A stretch of 64,000 nt of DNA, taken from the NCBI GenBank assembly GCA_019633425.1, contig WSUB01000163.1:26306-90305 (forward strand). Direction: 5' to 3'. Below the pieces are notes generated by a model. The model ran no database searches and was not told the DNA's origin. It was given only the letters and a program-made list of their open reading frames with translations. The position numbers were made by a program, and so were the translations under genes. The stretch comes from Tulasnella sp. 424. Its lineage: Eukaryota > Basidiomycota > Agaricomycetes > Cantharellales > Tulasnellaceae. Positions 23,050 to 35,704 of the stretch are shown in pieces (positions within the stretch are counted from its first letter, which is position 1; each line of letters starts with the position of its first letter).

Positions 23050-25694
23050 ATGGCCCACAACATCAACGAGGTTCAAGAAACAAGTCCTTCACACCCACCG
23101 ATAAGCGCTCAAGACGCCGCTATCGGCGAAGTCGACGAGGCGATGGCGCGTCTTAGAATCTGTCCGGTGGGCAGCTCTTCTCTATGCACCTTTCGTCGGG
23201 ATTGCAGGAGGCTAATTGCCAGGTGCTGCTTTAGAGAAAAGTCCTTGCACCACTGGGGCATCTCCGAATTGAGACAGCCCGCATCAAACCGCTGGAGGAT
23301 AAAGCCCCCAAGGCAGGCGGGCAAGCGGACGTACAGGCAGCGATACTCGTTCCAGCCCAGTCTCAGGAATCCCTAGGATCCAAAGAAACGGAGTACATCG
23401 CCGTCAAGAAGCTACGTTTCGACACCGACACCGACGACGATAAAGTTATCACTGTAAGTCGCATGAGTTTCACGCACAGTGGGTGTTCTAACGCGGATAC
23501 CGATTGTGTCAAGCCATTTGCTCATGAGGTCAACCTTCTAAACGACTTGTCCCATCCAAATGTGGTGAAGCTCGTTGGTTTTGTCGAAGACGTCCAGCAG
23601 GGCATCGCCTGGATGGTGTTTTTGTGGGAGAAGAATGGCAACTTGCGAGAGTTCGTTCGGTCCGCCAACTGGGAGCTCCCGGAACGCCTGTCTTTGGTGA
23701 ACCAATCTCCTCCACCACAGAGATTGATTTTTCAAACTGACGGAACCACAGATAGGTGACGTGGCCAGGGGACTTAGTTATCTCCATGGAAGGACTCCAC
23801 CAATCTGCCATGGTGATCTAAAATCGGTAAGCAAAATGTACTTGCTCTTCGTGCGTGGGCTGACATTGACCTCCATACAGCTCAACGTCCTGGTCAATTC
23901 CAAGAACCGTGCGATTATTACCGACTTTGGTTCTGCCCGAAGAATGGACTCCGCAACTGCAAAACAAGTTAGAAACACAGGTGCGGCGGCCGCGGAAACG
24001 TTCCAGGATCGAAGGCCGACCACGGCGCCCACTCTGGAGTCATTGAAGGCCGAGCTCGCTGCATCCGGGGATTTCATCACCATGACAGGTCCAGCTTGGA
24101 CCATCCGATGGGCCGCCCCGGAGCTGCTAGAAGGAGACTTACCCGGTTTGGCAAGCGACATCTGGGCATTGGGTTGGATCTGTTGGGAGGTACGTTGGAG
24201 TGAATTGCAGAGAGATCGGGGCGTTCGCTCACCCCCTTTCGGGTCGATCTAGGCAATCACTGGGAACTTTCCCTTTGATGAGGAGAACGACGTCGCAATT
24301 GTTCTACGCATCACCAAAGGCGATCTTCCGGCGGTTGGAGATGATGCTCAGCTTAAGCAAGTTAAGGTACTCTGTAGCCTGATGGGGCGGTGCTGGAGCT
24401 TGAACGCAAATGATCGGCCAACAGCTATGAGATGCCAACAAGAAATTTCATTAATGGTATGGAGTCCTTGTTGCTGTAATCTATGGGTACTTACGTGGCA
24501 TTCACGTAGCATCAAGTCGTACCCTCAAGCAGCAAGCTGAGCGGGTCGGCTACAACTCGCTCGAGCGGGCTTTTACGTGCCCTTGGCCTGATTCAACAGC
24601 AGAATGGCATGATGTCGGAAGCAGAAAAGCACTTCCAAGAGTCATTTGCGGTTGCCAATTCGGTTGGAGATAAAGAGGACAAGGCTAGAGCATTAGATGC
24701 GCTTGGAGACGTGTACTACTTGCAATCCGAGTATTCCAAAGCCGAGGGATGGTACATCCAAGCCCGCGACACCTACTCCCAAATTGGGGGTCAGCTTGGC
24801 TTTGCCAACTCGGTCTTGGGCCTGGGAGGCGTGTACCGCATGCGAAGCGAACATCCAAAAGCCGAGGAGTCCTATATCCAAGCTCGCGACACCTACTCTA
24901 AAATCGGGGATCATCTCGGCTTTGCCAACTCGGTCAAGGGTCTGGGACACGTGTACAACATGCGAAGCGAGTATTCCAAAGCCGAGGAGTCGTACATCCA
25001 AGCCCGCGACACCTACTCTCAAATCGGGGATCATCTCGGCCTTGCCGGCTCGGTCTTGGGTCTGGGAGACGTGTACCGCATGCGAAGCGAGAATTCCAAA
25101 GCCGAGGAGTCGTTCATCCAAGCCCGCGACACCTACTCTCAAATCGGGGATCAGCTCGGCTTTGCCAATTCGGTCAAGGCTCTGGGACACGTGTACAACA
25201 TTCGAAGCGAGTATTCCAAAGCCGAGGAGTCATACATCCAAGCCCGCGACACCTACTCTCAAATCGGGTCTCAGCTCGGCTTTGCCTACTCGGTCGAGGG
25301 TCTGGGAGACGTGTACCGCATGCGAAGGAAGTATTCCAAAGCCGAGGAGTCGTACATCCAAGCGCGCGACACCTACTCTCAATTCGGAGATCAGCGAGGC
25401 TTTGCCAACTCCGTCCAAAGTCTGGGTCAGGCCTACTCAGCTTCGGGTCAGTATGCTAAGGCCGAAAAGTCGTACTTGGAGGCTGAGGTGGTGTATCGTC
25501 GGATCGGAGACACGCAATCTTTGGCCAACAACGTTTGGTACTTCGCCTGGCTCCGTCGCCGCCAGGCACAATACGGAGAGGCCAAGCGTCTCGCTTCCGA
25601 AGCATTGACACTTTACGGCAACCTTGATCTGAAGAGTATGGTGGCGAGATGCGATAAATTTCTCGAAGAGGTTCAGCAGCTAATAGTGGTGTAA
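23050..25694 (+). CDS. KT4: protein kinase-TPR fusion, complete
   Basis: Exons 23050-23166, 23235-23453, 23514-23696, 23752-23826, 23881-24189, 24253-24456 and 24510-25694; all phase 0; 763 aa, the same size as KT3. Kinase residues are intact (IAVKKL Lys, FAHEV Glu, CHGDLKS, TDFGSAR, RWAAPELLEG, SDIWAL). Exon 7 carries six canonical TPR units; most begin SKAEES, one HPKAEE and one NSKAEE. The tail is AEVVYRRIGD then EALTLYGNLDL. KT3 and KT4 have equal unit numbers, but their individual repeats do not line up one to one, as expected if repeats are being reshuffled. Start chosen because all KT copies begin M(A/T)(D/H/N)xI(K/N/E)E with the same leader. Confidence 0.9.
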
Positions 25695-27707
25695 TTGGGG
25701 TTCTCTACTTTTCGTGTAATTATGTCAAGCTTTGTTCATTAACGTCTGACGACATCGTCCGATTTGCATGGTCCGCGATGTCTTTACTCTCATTTGTATC
25801 TTTCTTTCCCTCCACAGAGACTGTACCTTCGGCGTAGTTCTTCGAATCCATGATATTCTGATATCTCCCATCACACTAGAATTTGCCATTCGTACATTGC
25901 TAGCCTAGTAAAGTTTCCCCACTACAATGTGAGACCCGTAGCGTGTGGTGTCCATGGAGTACACCGTCTCGATTCCGCGGGCACCCCTCTTACACAACAA
26001 GTTCCACCTTAGTATTCGACGCTCCCTCCCGCTGGCCTCGTGCCACGGGACAGGGGGGATAGGCTTTGCCAAATATGTGCTTCATACTGCATCACAGTCT
26101 CAGCCCATCAATCTTAGTTTGCTGTTCGTACTGACTAATTTTATTGTCCCACCCTTCCTACCGGCCTGCAAATCCCATCAGCGGGGGACACCTTGGCTGC
26201 GTCGGTGTTCGAATCCCCGCTTGTGCCAATGCGGAGAGGTCCGGTCATCTGGTTTAACACAGTCTCATAGACCGGCAAGCTGAGGTGGTGGCACTATTAC
26301 ATCGTGGGGATTCCTGGCGCGGCTATGGGTATTAGACGTGACGGTGCTAAGGTTGAGAATCCAATCCTGAACCAGCTTCAGCTTTCACGAGACCTTTTGC
26401 CGACATCCAGGGGATTTTCGTTTTCTCTCTTACCGCGATATGTACTTCAAGAAATGCTGCACCGCCAACGATCACAGTTCAATACCCACCGGATACCAGG
26501 CAGAAAAGCGCGACATCTTCGTCGCAAGGCCTATGGATAAATGCACATACCTCGTAAAATAGAATTCCTTTCAGCACACAAGCTACTGATTTGACGCTAA
26601 TACGCTTCTGAAATCTTATATTAGCACAAGTCCGGCGATAGCTACCAAACAGTTCAAACTAAGCCGAGAAGAACCTTCGACGTCATTGCAGAGTGGCCAG
26701 CGATGGACCGGATGGTCGAGTTACATCTGCAAAGTAGCCGCCACCGTGCGCGGTAATGATGATGGGCGTATGAAAGCGACGATATTTCAAGGACAACTAT
26801 TTTGAATATCAGACGTCGACGCTCATGTTATCCGTGCCCCCGCGTTCGAAGAGCTAATGGGACAGTGCTTCGAAGTGACTACGCCGGTAAAACCAAAAGG
26901 CTGGATCGAGGTGTGCTCCTCTCAATCCTTTCTTCGTGCATGCCACCAGCGCGGGCCGGCCACAACGACAAAAAATGCAGTCTTCATCTCCACCCATGCC
27001 AATTCCTATGATTCGATTGCTCCGAGGGTTGTCATTTTCTTGACAATGCTGAAAGAATGTGCCCAGCAAGAGCTATGTCGTCGGGCTCGGTGGCACCTTC
27101 CGAATGGGTTATCACTCGTGTTGCTTGCGGGCGGCTGAGCGACTTCGCGGTAGTCAACCACCATCATCGATGCACGATTCTTGATGGCGTTCTCAGTTTA
27201 ACTGTCGAGCGGGAATATCAAATATAGAGGGAAGCTTACCCGTGGTGGGGGATTGGAAGTGAGCGGGTGGATCTCCGAGGGTGTTTGCATATGGCTTGGG
27301 TTGATCTGGTTACGAGGATCGTAGGAATTTGCGAGATGAAGGCGTTTACTGCAATTCCCTAGGCATAAGGGCGTGTCGCTCCGTGTACAAGCATCGCCGG
27401 GACCAATCTGGAAGGGTGTACGAGGATGCGATGTTCGCCGTCTCAAGCCGACTCCATTCAAGGACAAGGGTAAACGCCCAAAGGTTTCACCCACAGTTTC
27501 ATCAGGAGACGCTGAGAGGGAAAGAGATTGTTTGGTCTCTTATTTGAGTTTGACTGGGGACAAGAGGTGAATGAGGTCTGAGGATGTTATAGAGGAGAAA
27601 GACCATTCGACGGGTTCCATTAATGGGTTCGAGTGTTTCGCTTGGTGATGGTGGGTCGGTGGATTTGTCCTCAGTGTGACGTAGGGTTGTTCGATGTGTC
27701 ACTTGAG
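25695..27707. repeat. unit spacer downstream of KT4
   Basis: Same order as after KT3: 3' flank, GCGGGGGACACCTTGGCTG block, GAATCCAATCCTGAACCAG, short minus-strand frame, CGTTCGAAGAGCTAATGGG, MLKECAQQELC-type relic, then the block leading to the CRE. No intact gene. Confidence 0.6.
26480..26686 (-). pseudogene. short membrane-protein-like frame, broken
   Basis: ATG at 26686 (minus) reads MTSKVLLGLV and then hits a stop; the VLKGILFYEV part survives in a different frame. Fourth-unit copy of the element at 9871 and 17881. Confidence 0.25.
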
Positions 27708-27912
27708 TGACGTCACACGATTGGTTTTTATTTCCCAAGTAAGATCTTTTCCATGGACACGTCGCGGTAGAAAATGGATATGGATTTGCCAGCCTGACAC
27801 CCCCCGACACTGCGTGTATGGATTCATTGCCCAATGGGACTGGTATCCTTTCTACTCGGGTGCTCTTGCACCCATCGCAAACCATGAACCTCGTTTTGGG
27901 CTATCACACGTG
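27708..27912. promoter_or_regulatory. CRE/CCAAT plus E-box module, unit 4
   Basis: TGACGTCA at 27708-27715 followed by CACGATTGG, and CACGTG at 27907-27912 in ATCACACGTGACCGAAAGG. Confidence 0.5.
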
Positions 27913-28084
27913 ACCGAAAGGAACGGACGCGGAGTTAGCGCCGATTGCAATTTCAACCAACCCCAAGTCTTCGAACGCTCGACTGAATGCTCTGTCTCAC
28001 CACGTTCCACTCTCTACGTATATACACCAACTGTATCGCAAGAACAAATATCATCGGGAGGAATAGAGTGCTGGATAATTAGAA

Positions 28085-30930
28085 CCTCACATGACGCACC
28101 GCCGACGTCCGCATCTCGTCAGATGGCCATCCACGAACTTGATCCTAGTACGCTGTCCTATCGTTATCGGTTGTTCTGTCACCCTTTTTGGTGAGGCGCA
28201 TCGTTTTTGGAACGTTTCTAGAATGTACAAGGTCACTAAAACTTTATGGCAGAATCACCTTCCAATTCACAAATACTTTGAATCCCGTACCCACTCGACC
28301 CGTATGCCAAAGCTCCCAATTCCTTCTCTTCATCACCCGCATCTCCGAGCCAATTTATTGCCCTCGGAACCTTGTCCAGCGTGTTGCAATCTTCCACCCC
28401 AGCCAAGGGGCTCGCGGACCTGCAACTAGTCGAACTAAACGCTCGCGGGATTGCACTTCTAATCACGGCGAGGACAAGTTACAAGTGCCCGCGATGCTTC
28501 TAGAGGAGACAGAGGAATTTTGACCCCATTCGGCTCCGCTTTCATCTGCCTCTTGACTCTGGGGCCTAGGCCACAAGCCAACCCTTCAATGGGCTAGTTC
28601 AGCTGAGTCTCGACAACGTAGATACGAAAACCCGGCTCGTTCAGATGCTTTAATTGGGGGCGGACGACCTTTGAATCGGAGAAGGAGCGGCGAACATACA
28701 CCGGGGAACCGGCCTTGGAGCGTACGGTGCGTCTCCATTGCACCCTCCTGAACACTGGACTAAAGCTCGATTGTAGGGTTAGCTTTGCAGTTGCGCAGAC
28801 TGTTCCTGCTCGCTTCGGTTCCGAATCTCGCCGTCGACGATCTCGACCTTCACCAGCGCTACCATCCATTCCCGCCCGAACCAACGCACTCGGTCGCGGC
28901 GCAAAGTCAACCCCCCGGCTTCCGCGGCAACTCTCCTCCGTCCCATAGCTTGGGCTCCATATGGAAGAAGCGGTGCTGGACCTTCGGCGACGTCGAACCG
29001 TCGAGCTCCCCTCGACCGAGTCCTAAAACGACTCGCGTCTAACTACACGCACTTAGCATCCCACACCGCAAGACTCGGGTTTCGGAAGAAAAGAAGATCT
29101 TGACTCTCCACTGGGAGATGTTACGCATGTTTGCACCGGAGAAAACCCTTTCAACGAGCTTCAACTTGCCGCGTGCCAGACCCGATATGCGGTGTTGGCT
29201 TCCAGCTCTCGAGGAAGCTTCATTCACCCTTCCCCACCATTCTACACCAACTCCGTCGATACATTCACTGTGATTCATCCATACTCTACCTCTCACTGCC
29301 TTTCCACGCCGGCAAAATTCTCAGAGCTGAACGTCCTCGGAAACGCTGGTCGCAGAACGTCCTTTGACGATGTTGGCTATGCAACAGTCGCAGGAGAAGG
29401 GCATACCGGTTTGACTACCAGTTCCAAATTCAAAGGTCAATGTGGTGTAGTAGCTGGAAAGTGATCATGGTCGAGGGAAGGACGTCGAAGAGAGATTTGG
29501 GGGTGGGGATGCCTCGCGTTGGAGGTGCGTACAAGTGCCTTTATCAAACCCTTCTGAAAACCGGACTGAAGCTCGGTTGCAGGTTAGCTTTGCAGTCTCA
29601 CGGGATGCTCCTGCTCGACTCAATCTCTAATCTCGGCATCGACGATCTCAGCCTTCACCAGCTCTACCATCCAATGAACCAACTCGCCACGGAAAATCGA
29701 ACCCCAACTTGCGCAGCAAATTCCCTCCCCCCCATCGCATAGCATGCGTGCTATATTGAAGAAGTGGTCCTGGACCTTTGACGACGTCGAACCGTCAAGC
29801 TCCCCTCAGCGGAGTCGTAAAAACGACTCGCCTCCAACCAAAGCCGCTTAACACTCCACCAGCGCAAGACTCGGGTTTTGGAAGGAAGATCTTGGCTCTA
29901 CACTGGGAGATTTACGCATATTTTGCACCGGACAAAAGCACTTTCAAGGAGCTTTAGGCTTTAGCCTGTCGCGCGCAAGACCCGATATTCGGTGTAGGCT
30001 TCCAGCGCTCGAGGGAGCTCCTTTCATGCTTCCACATCATTCTATACCGACCACGTCAATCCGCTCACGGTGATTGATCCCTACTCTACCCCTCACCACC
30101 TTCCTCGCCGGTACCATTCTCCGAGCTGAACGGGCTCGTAAACGACGGTTGCGGAACCGTCCCTTCTGGCGATTTTGGCTTTGCAACTGCCGTACACGAA
30201 GGGCATGCCGGTTTGACGGCCAGCCCCGAATTCAAAGGGACACTGTGATGGTGTAGTCGGGAAGTGCTCCTGGTCGAGGAAACGACGTTGAAGAGATATC
30301 TCAGTGTGGGGATGCCTCGCGTAAGAAGTAGGTACCAACACCTTCGTCGAAGTCAAGAAACCTAGCCATTCCTTGTCACTCACTCACCTTTCCCCGCTTT
30401 ATCATTCTTTCAGCCTATGTTCGGATGCCCTCGTTATCGCGACGCCAGAAACGATGCGGGTGTTCTCATTGCGTGCCCGACCATTCAAAAACGAAAAGGC
30501 TCTGGAACCGACTCCCACTCAACGGCTTCACATGCGAGACTTTGAGCTCGACAAGCGGCCAGAAGCGTGCATGGATGTAGCAGCGATCAGTCCACTGAAA
30601 CCGTGCGGGTGTGGGTAGGTTAGGAATCCGAGGTTGAGCGCCTGGGGTTGTACGTCTAATGCTTGGAACGGGTGCAGGAGGAAGCGAGAGGGTTGGAAGG
30701 TTGGATCATGTTTGACAACAACACGATTCAAGGAATGCAATCTCCCAAGTCACTTTCAAGAGTCTCAACACGGACGTCGCTCAGAAATCTGCCAACTCTC
30801 GTTGCAGTAGAGGATGGAGCTCGAAGACAAACTTTAAGCCATCAAGGTACAAGGGCAGAGAATGGAAAAAAAAACCGCGCGGGAACAGTAGTAATTCTAC
30901 CGAGGGAGACTTTCTACAGTGAACCCCTTT
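28085..30930 (+). pseudogene. P4: decayed P gene with internally duplicated kinase segment
   Basis: The 5' exon and following relic (28090-28560) are followed by two successive copies of the middle of the gene, about 28720-29530 and 29545-30410. Each has the CTGGACCTTYG/TCCCCTC block, the RARPD...GWLP-like block and a catalytic-loop/DFG relic (near 29321-29385 and 30119-30185). The second copy is far closer to P1 (3990-4860) than to the first. C-lobe relic 30425-30560. The helical-repeat end is missing; sequence passes into a truncated KT promoter at about 30940. Confidence 0.55.
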
Positions 30931-30939
30931 GACACGGTT

Positions 30940-31238
30940 TAGCGCTCACAACCTTCCCACCTCCCTGGCTCTGCTCGGTAAAGTCTCTATATTTAGGACA
31001 TCAGATCTTCGAATCAAGAAAAATCAAATTCGAAGTTTGATTTGAGCGTGTACGACGAGAACACCTACCGGCGTTGCGGCGTCCCGAAGTCCGATCACCG
31101 AGTAGTGGCGCTCGTTCCAAAGGTCCCTCTCGTTTAAATCCCACCACCACCACCACCATACTCATCAGTAGTTCACCTCCTACCCCGACCCAAATCATCC
31201 ACTCTCCCACCAAATAGCTCGATCAGGCTCATTCTACC
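30940..31238 (+). promoter_or_regulatory. KT5 promoter (5'-truncated) and leader
   Basis: Retains only the proximal half of the KT promoter: GTCTCTATATTTAGG, GAATCAAGAAAAATCAAATTCG, CCACCACCACCACCATAC, and CTCGATCAGGCTCATTCTACC at the ATG. Confidence 0.45.
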
Positions 31239-34128
31239 ATGGCTGACAATATCAAGGAGCTTCAAGAAACTAGTACTTCACCCCCACCGATAAGCGCTCA
31301 AGACGTCGCTGTCGACGAAGTCGAAGAGGCCATGGCGCGTCTTAAAATCTGTCCGGTGGGCGGCTCTATCCGCGCATATTTCGCTGGGACTGCGAGAAGC
31401 TAATCGCCACGTATTGCCTTAGAGAAAAGTCCTTGCATCGTTGGGACATCTCCGAATCGAGAAAGCCAGAATCGAACCGCTGAAGGATAAACGCCGCAAG
31501 GCAGGCGGGAAAGCGGATGTACAGGCTGCAATACTCGTTCCAACCCAGTATTCGAATTCCCCAGGATTCGAAGATACGGAGCACATAGCGGTCAAAAAGC
31601 TACGTTTTGACAGCCTGACCGACGACGAGAGAGCTCTTGCTGTTAGTCGTCATCAGATTTCCACTCGCAGCCGGTGTTCTAACCCGGATACCGTTTATGT
31701 AAAGCCATTAGCTCATGAGGTCAGCCTTCTAAACGACCTATCCCACCCGAGTGTGGTAAAGATCGTTGGTTTCGTCGAAGACGTCGAGCAGGGTATTGCC
31801 TGGATGGTGTTTTCTTGGGAGAAGAATGGCAACTTGCGAGAGTTCGTTCGGTCCGCCAACTGGGAGCTCCCAGAACGCGTATCCTTGGTAAAACACATCT
31901 CTTCTGCTACGAAAGTCTAACATTCGCTTACGGAACCACAGATAGGTGACGTGACCAGGGGACTTGATTATCTCCATGGAAGGACCCCACCAATCTGCCA
32001 CGGTGATCTGAAATCGGTAAGCGTAATGTACTTGCTCTTTGTGCGTGGGCTGACATTTACCCTGAATACAGCTCAACGTCCTGGTCAACTCCAACAACTG
32101 GGCGATTATTACTGACTTTGGTTCTGCCCGGACAATGGACTCCGCAACTGCAAAACCGGTTAGAACCGCCGGTGCGGCGGCCGCGGAGACGTTCCAGAAT
32201 CGAAGACCAACTACGGTACCCACTCTGAAGTCATTGAAAGCCGAACTAGCTGCATCTGGCGATTTCATCACCATGACGGGTCCAGATTGGACCATTCGAT
32301 GGGCCGCTCCGGAGCTGCTGGAAGGAGGGTTACCGAGTTTGGCGAGCGACATATGGGCATTGGGTTGGGTATGTTGGGAGGTGCGTTCGAGTGAATTACA
32401 AATAGGTCTGGGCGTTCGCTCATCCCCTTTCCGGGGTCCATCTAGGCTATCACTGGGAACTTTCCATTTGACGAGGAGAACGACGTCGCAATTGTTCTAC
32501 GCATTACCAGGGGCGATCTTCCGGCGGTTGTAGATAATGCTCAACTCAAGCAAGTCAAGGCACTCTGTAGCCTGATGGGACGGTGTTGGAGCTTGAACGC
32601 AAATGAGCGACCAACAGCTATGAGATGCCAACAAGAAATTTCACTCATGGTATGGAGTCCTTGTTGCTTGTCATCTACGGGTACTGACTTGACATTCCGG
32701 CAGGATCAAGTTGTACCCTCAAGCAGCGAACTGAGCGGGTCAGCCACAACTCGCTCGAGTGGACTTTTGCTCGCCCTTGGCTCGATTAAACGACAGAATG
32801 GCATTATGCCTGAAGCAGAAAAGTACTTCCAAGAGTCATTTGTGGCTGCCAAGTCGGTTGGAGATAAGCAGGGCAAGGCCGGAGCATTAAATGCACTTGG
32901 GGACCTGTACCACGCGCAGGGCGAGTATGCCAAAGCTGAGGAGGCATACATCCAAGCCCGCAATACTTATTCGCAAATCGAGGATCAGAAAGGCTTTGCT
33001 GACTCGGTCAGGGGTCTGGGAAACGTCTATCACGCGCGGGCCGAATATTCGAAAGCCGAAATATCGTACATCCAAGCCCGTGACATCTACTCTCAAATCG
33101 GGGATCAGCTCGGCTTTTCCCATTCGATCTCGGATCTGGGAGACGTGTACCGGATGCGGAGCGAGGATTCCAAAGCCGAGGAGTCGTACATCCAAGCCCG
33201 CGACACCTACTCTCAAATCGGGGATCAGCTCGACTTTGCCAACTCGAACAGAAATCTGGGAGATATCTATTACTTCCAGAATGAGTATTCCAAGGCCGAG
33301 GCATCGTACATCCAAGCCCACGACACCTTCTCTCAAATCGGGAATCAGCGAGGCTGCGCCAACTCGATTTTGGGTCTGGGAAACGTGTACTGGATGCGAA
33401 GCGAGTATTCAAAAGCCCAGGAATCTTACATACAAGCCCGCGACACTTATTCTCAAATCGAGGATCAGCTCGGGATTGCCAACTCGGTCAAGTGTCTAGG
33501 AGAAGTGTACCGCATGCGAGGCGAGTATTCCAAGGCCGAGGAGTCGTACGTCCAAGCCCGCAACACCTATTCTCAAATCGAGGATTCGCTCGGCTTTGCC
33601 AACTCGGTCAGGTGTCTAGGAGAAGTGTACCGTATGCAAGGCGAGTATTCCAAAGCCGAGGAGTCGTACGTCCAAGTCCGCAACACCTACTCTCAAATCG
33701 GGGATCAGCTTGGCTTTGCCAACTCGGTCCAGGGTCTGGGAGACGTGTACCGCATGCGACGCGAGTATTCCAAAGCTGAGGAGTCGTACATTCAAGCCCG
33801 CGACACCTACTCTCAAATCGGGGATCAACAAGGCTTGGCCAACTCCGTCCAAGGTCTGGGTCAGGCCTACTCGGCTTCGGGTCAGTATGCTAAGGCCGAA
33901 AAGGCGTACTTGGAGGCTGAGGTGGTGTATCGTCGGAACGGAGCCATGGGATCTTTGGCCAACAACCTTTGGTACCTCGGCTGGCTCCGTCGCCACCAGG
34001 CACAATATGGAGAGGCCAAGCGTCTCGTTTCCGAAGCATCGACAATTTACGGCAATCTTGGTCTGAAGAGTTATGTGGCGGACTGCGATGAATTTCTCGA
34101 AGAGGTTCAGCAGCTAATGGCGGCGTAA
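31239..34128 (+). CDS. KT5: protein kinase-TPR fusion, complete
   Basis: Exons 31239-31355, 31423-31641, 31705-31887, 31942-32016, 32072-32380, 32446-32649 and 32704-34128; all phase 0; 843 aa. Kinase residues intact; one unusual change is NNWAIITDFG where other copies have NR before AII. Exon 7 has eight canonical TPR units, three with acidic IED in place of IGD, between a degenerate first unit and the AEVVYRRNG / EASTIYGNLG closing units. Its first four repeats match KT6 one by one (ARNTYSQIED, ARDIYSQ, LGDIYY, AHDxFSQIGNQRG), so these two genes are recent duplicates even though a single-copy aminotransferase lies between them. Confidence 0.9.
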
Positions 34129-34857
34129 TTGGGGCTCCCTACTTTCGTGTAATTATTTTAAGCTTTGTTCATTAACGTTTGATAACATCGTCCGATTTTC
34201 ATGTTCCGCAATGTCTTTAATCTCATTTCTGTCTTTCGCTCCCCTACGCAGAGACTGTACTTTCGGCTATAGTTCTTCGAATCCTTTGTATTCTGATATC
34301 TTCCATCACACTAGTCCTTGCTATTCGTACATTGCTAGCCTAGTAAAGATTTTGCGAAGTGTTTCCCCACTATAATGTGAGACCCGTAGCGTGTGGTGTC
34401 CATGAAGCACACCGTCTCAAATTTCAATTATGCGGACACCCCTCTTACACAACGTTCCACCGTAGTGTTTGACGGTCCCTCACGCTGGCCTCGTGCCACG
34501 GGACAGGAGGGACAGGCTTTGCCAAATATGTGCTCCATACGACATCAACATTAATGCTAATTTGCCGTACGTATTGACCGATTTTCTCGTCTCAGTCTTC
34601 CCCCCTTGCATGCGAATCCCCGAGGCGGGGGACACTGGGGCTGCGTGGTTCTTCGAATCCCTTTGGTGCTAATGCGGAGAGGTACGGTCACCTGGCTTAA
34701 CACACGGTCATAGACCGGCAAATTGAGGTGGTTGCGCTTTTGGATCTGCTTACTATGTGGGTTTTCCCTGACCCCGTTTATGAGTAGGGGACGTGACGGT
34801 GCTAAGGACGGAAATCCCGGAGAACCCAATCTTGAACACTCTTTTCACTTCTTTGCT

Positions 34858-35389
34858 GAGGCTCACGGATGCAAGCCCCTTACCTTCAGCCCAAGCTGAC
34901 TCCCGCAACTCATTATCGTAGTCGAGTCTGTCGTCGGCGCCATTGGGAAAGGGGGGGAAGTTGTAGTGAAGTAGCTGGGGAGCAAGTGTGGGAGCTCACT
35001 GTGGCGCTCACATCAGTGGCATGAATCCGCAATAACTCCCCACATACTTGAGATGAAAGTTGAAGGCATCGTACTATACTAAAATCGAGCTCTCCATTTC
35101 GATGTTGTGTCTGGAGGACAGCTATGAAGGAAAATCGTGAGGGTCGGGATGGTGACGTCTGAGAGCATGGCTATTGGCTTTAACTTTGTACTTTTTGCCT
35201 TGGGAGTGACACGAATACTCACTCGAAAAGGAGCTTAGTACAGCTTCTGCCAATACGCCGTGTTGGATCAAAGTAGTGGTGATGAAGGAATTCGTTAGGG
35301 AAGTTACCTCCTCGACGCGCGCACCTTGTCCCAAGCCCCTTCTAGCGAAGGTGCTCCGCCCCCGGAGCAGGGGCTTCCGTGTGAACCTA
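34858..35389. mobile_element. short TIR element with 9-base target duplication
   Basis: Absent from sister spacers. Flanked by TTCTTTGCT at 34849-34857 and 35390-35398; the empty site in the KT6 spacer (about 45645-45665) reads CACTTGTTTGCTTTTACGAG. Imperfect terminal inverted repeats: GAGGCTCACGG...AAGCCCCT at the left and, inverted, TAGGTTCACACGGAAGCCCCT at the right. No transposase frame. A 9-base duplication again points to a Mutator-like non-autonomous element, but the short diverged TIRs make this less certain than the element at 18540. Confidence 0.6.
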
Positions 35390-35509
35390 TTCTTTGCTTT
35401 CACGACACTTTTGCCGACATCCACAGGACTCTCCTTTCCTCTCCTACGCAATACGTAGTACCTCAATACATGCTGCACCGTCAACGGTCACGGTTCAATA
35501 CTCACCGGA

Positions 35510-35704
35510 ATGCTCGGCGGAACGGCGCCACATCTTCGTCGCAAGGCCCGTCGATAAATGCACATACCGCGTTGAATAGCATTGCTTTCGGCACGAAGGC
35601 CACAGATCCGACGCTCATACGCTTCTGCAATCTTATGTCAGCACGAGTCCGGTGGCAGGTTCCAAAATAGTGCAAACTACGCCGAGAACAACTTTCAACG
35701 ACAT
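35510..35704 (-). pseudogene. short membrane-protein-like frame, broken
   Basis: ATG at 35704 (minus) reads MSLKVVLGVVCTILEPATGL and stops after TGLVLT; the shared second part (VGSVAFVPKAMLFNAVCAF) is in another frame. Fifth-unit copy of the same relic. Confidence 0.25.
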
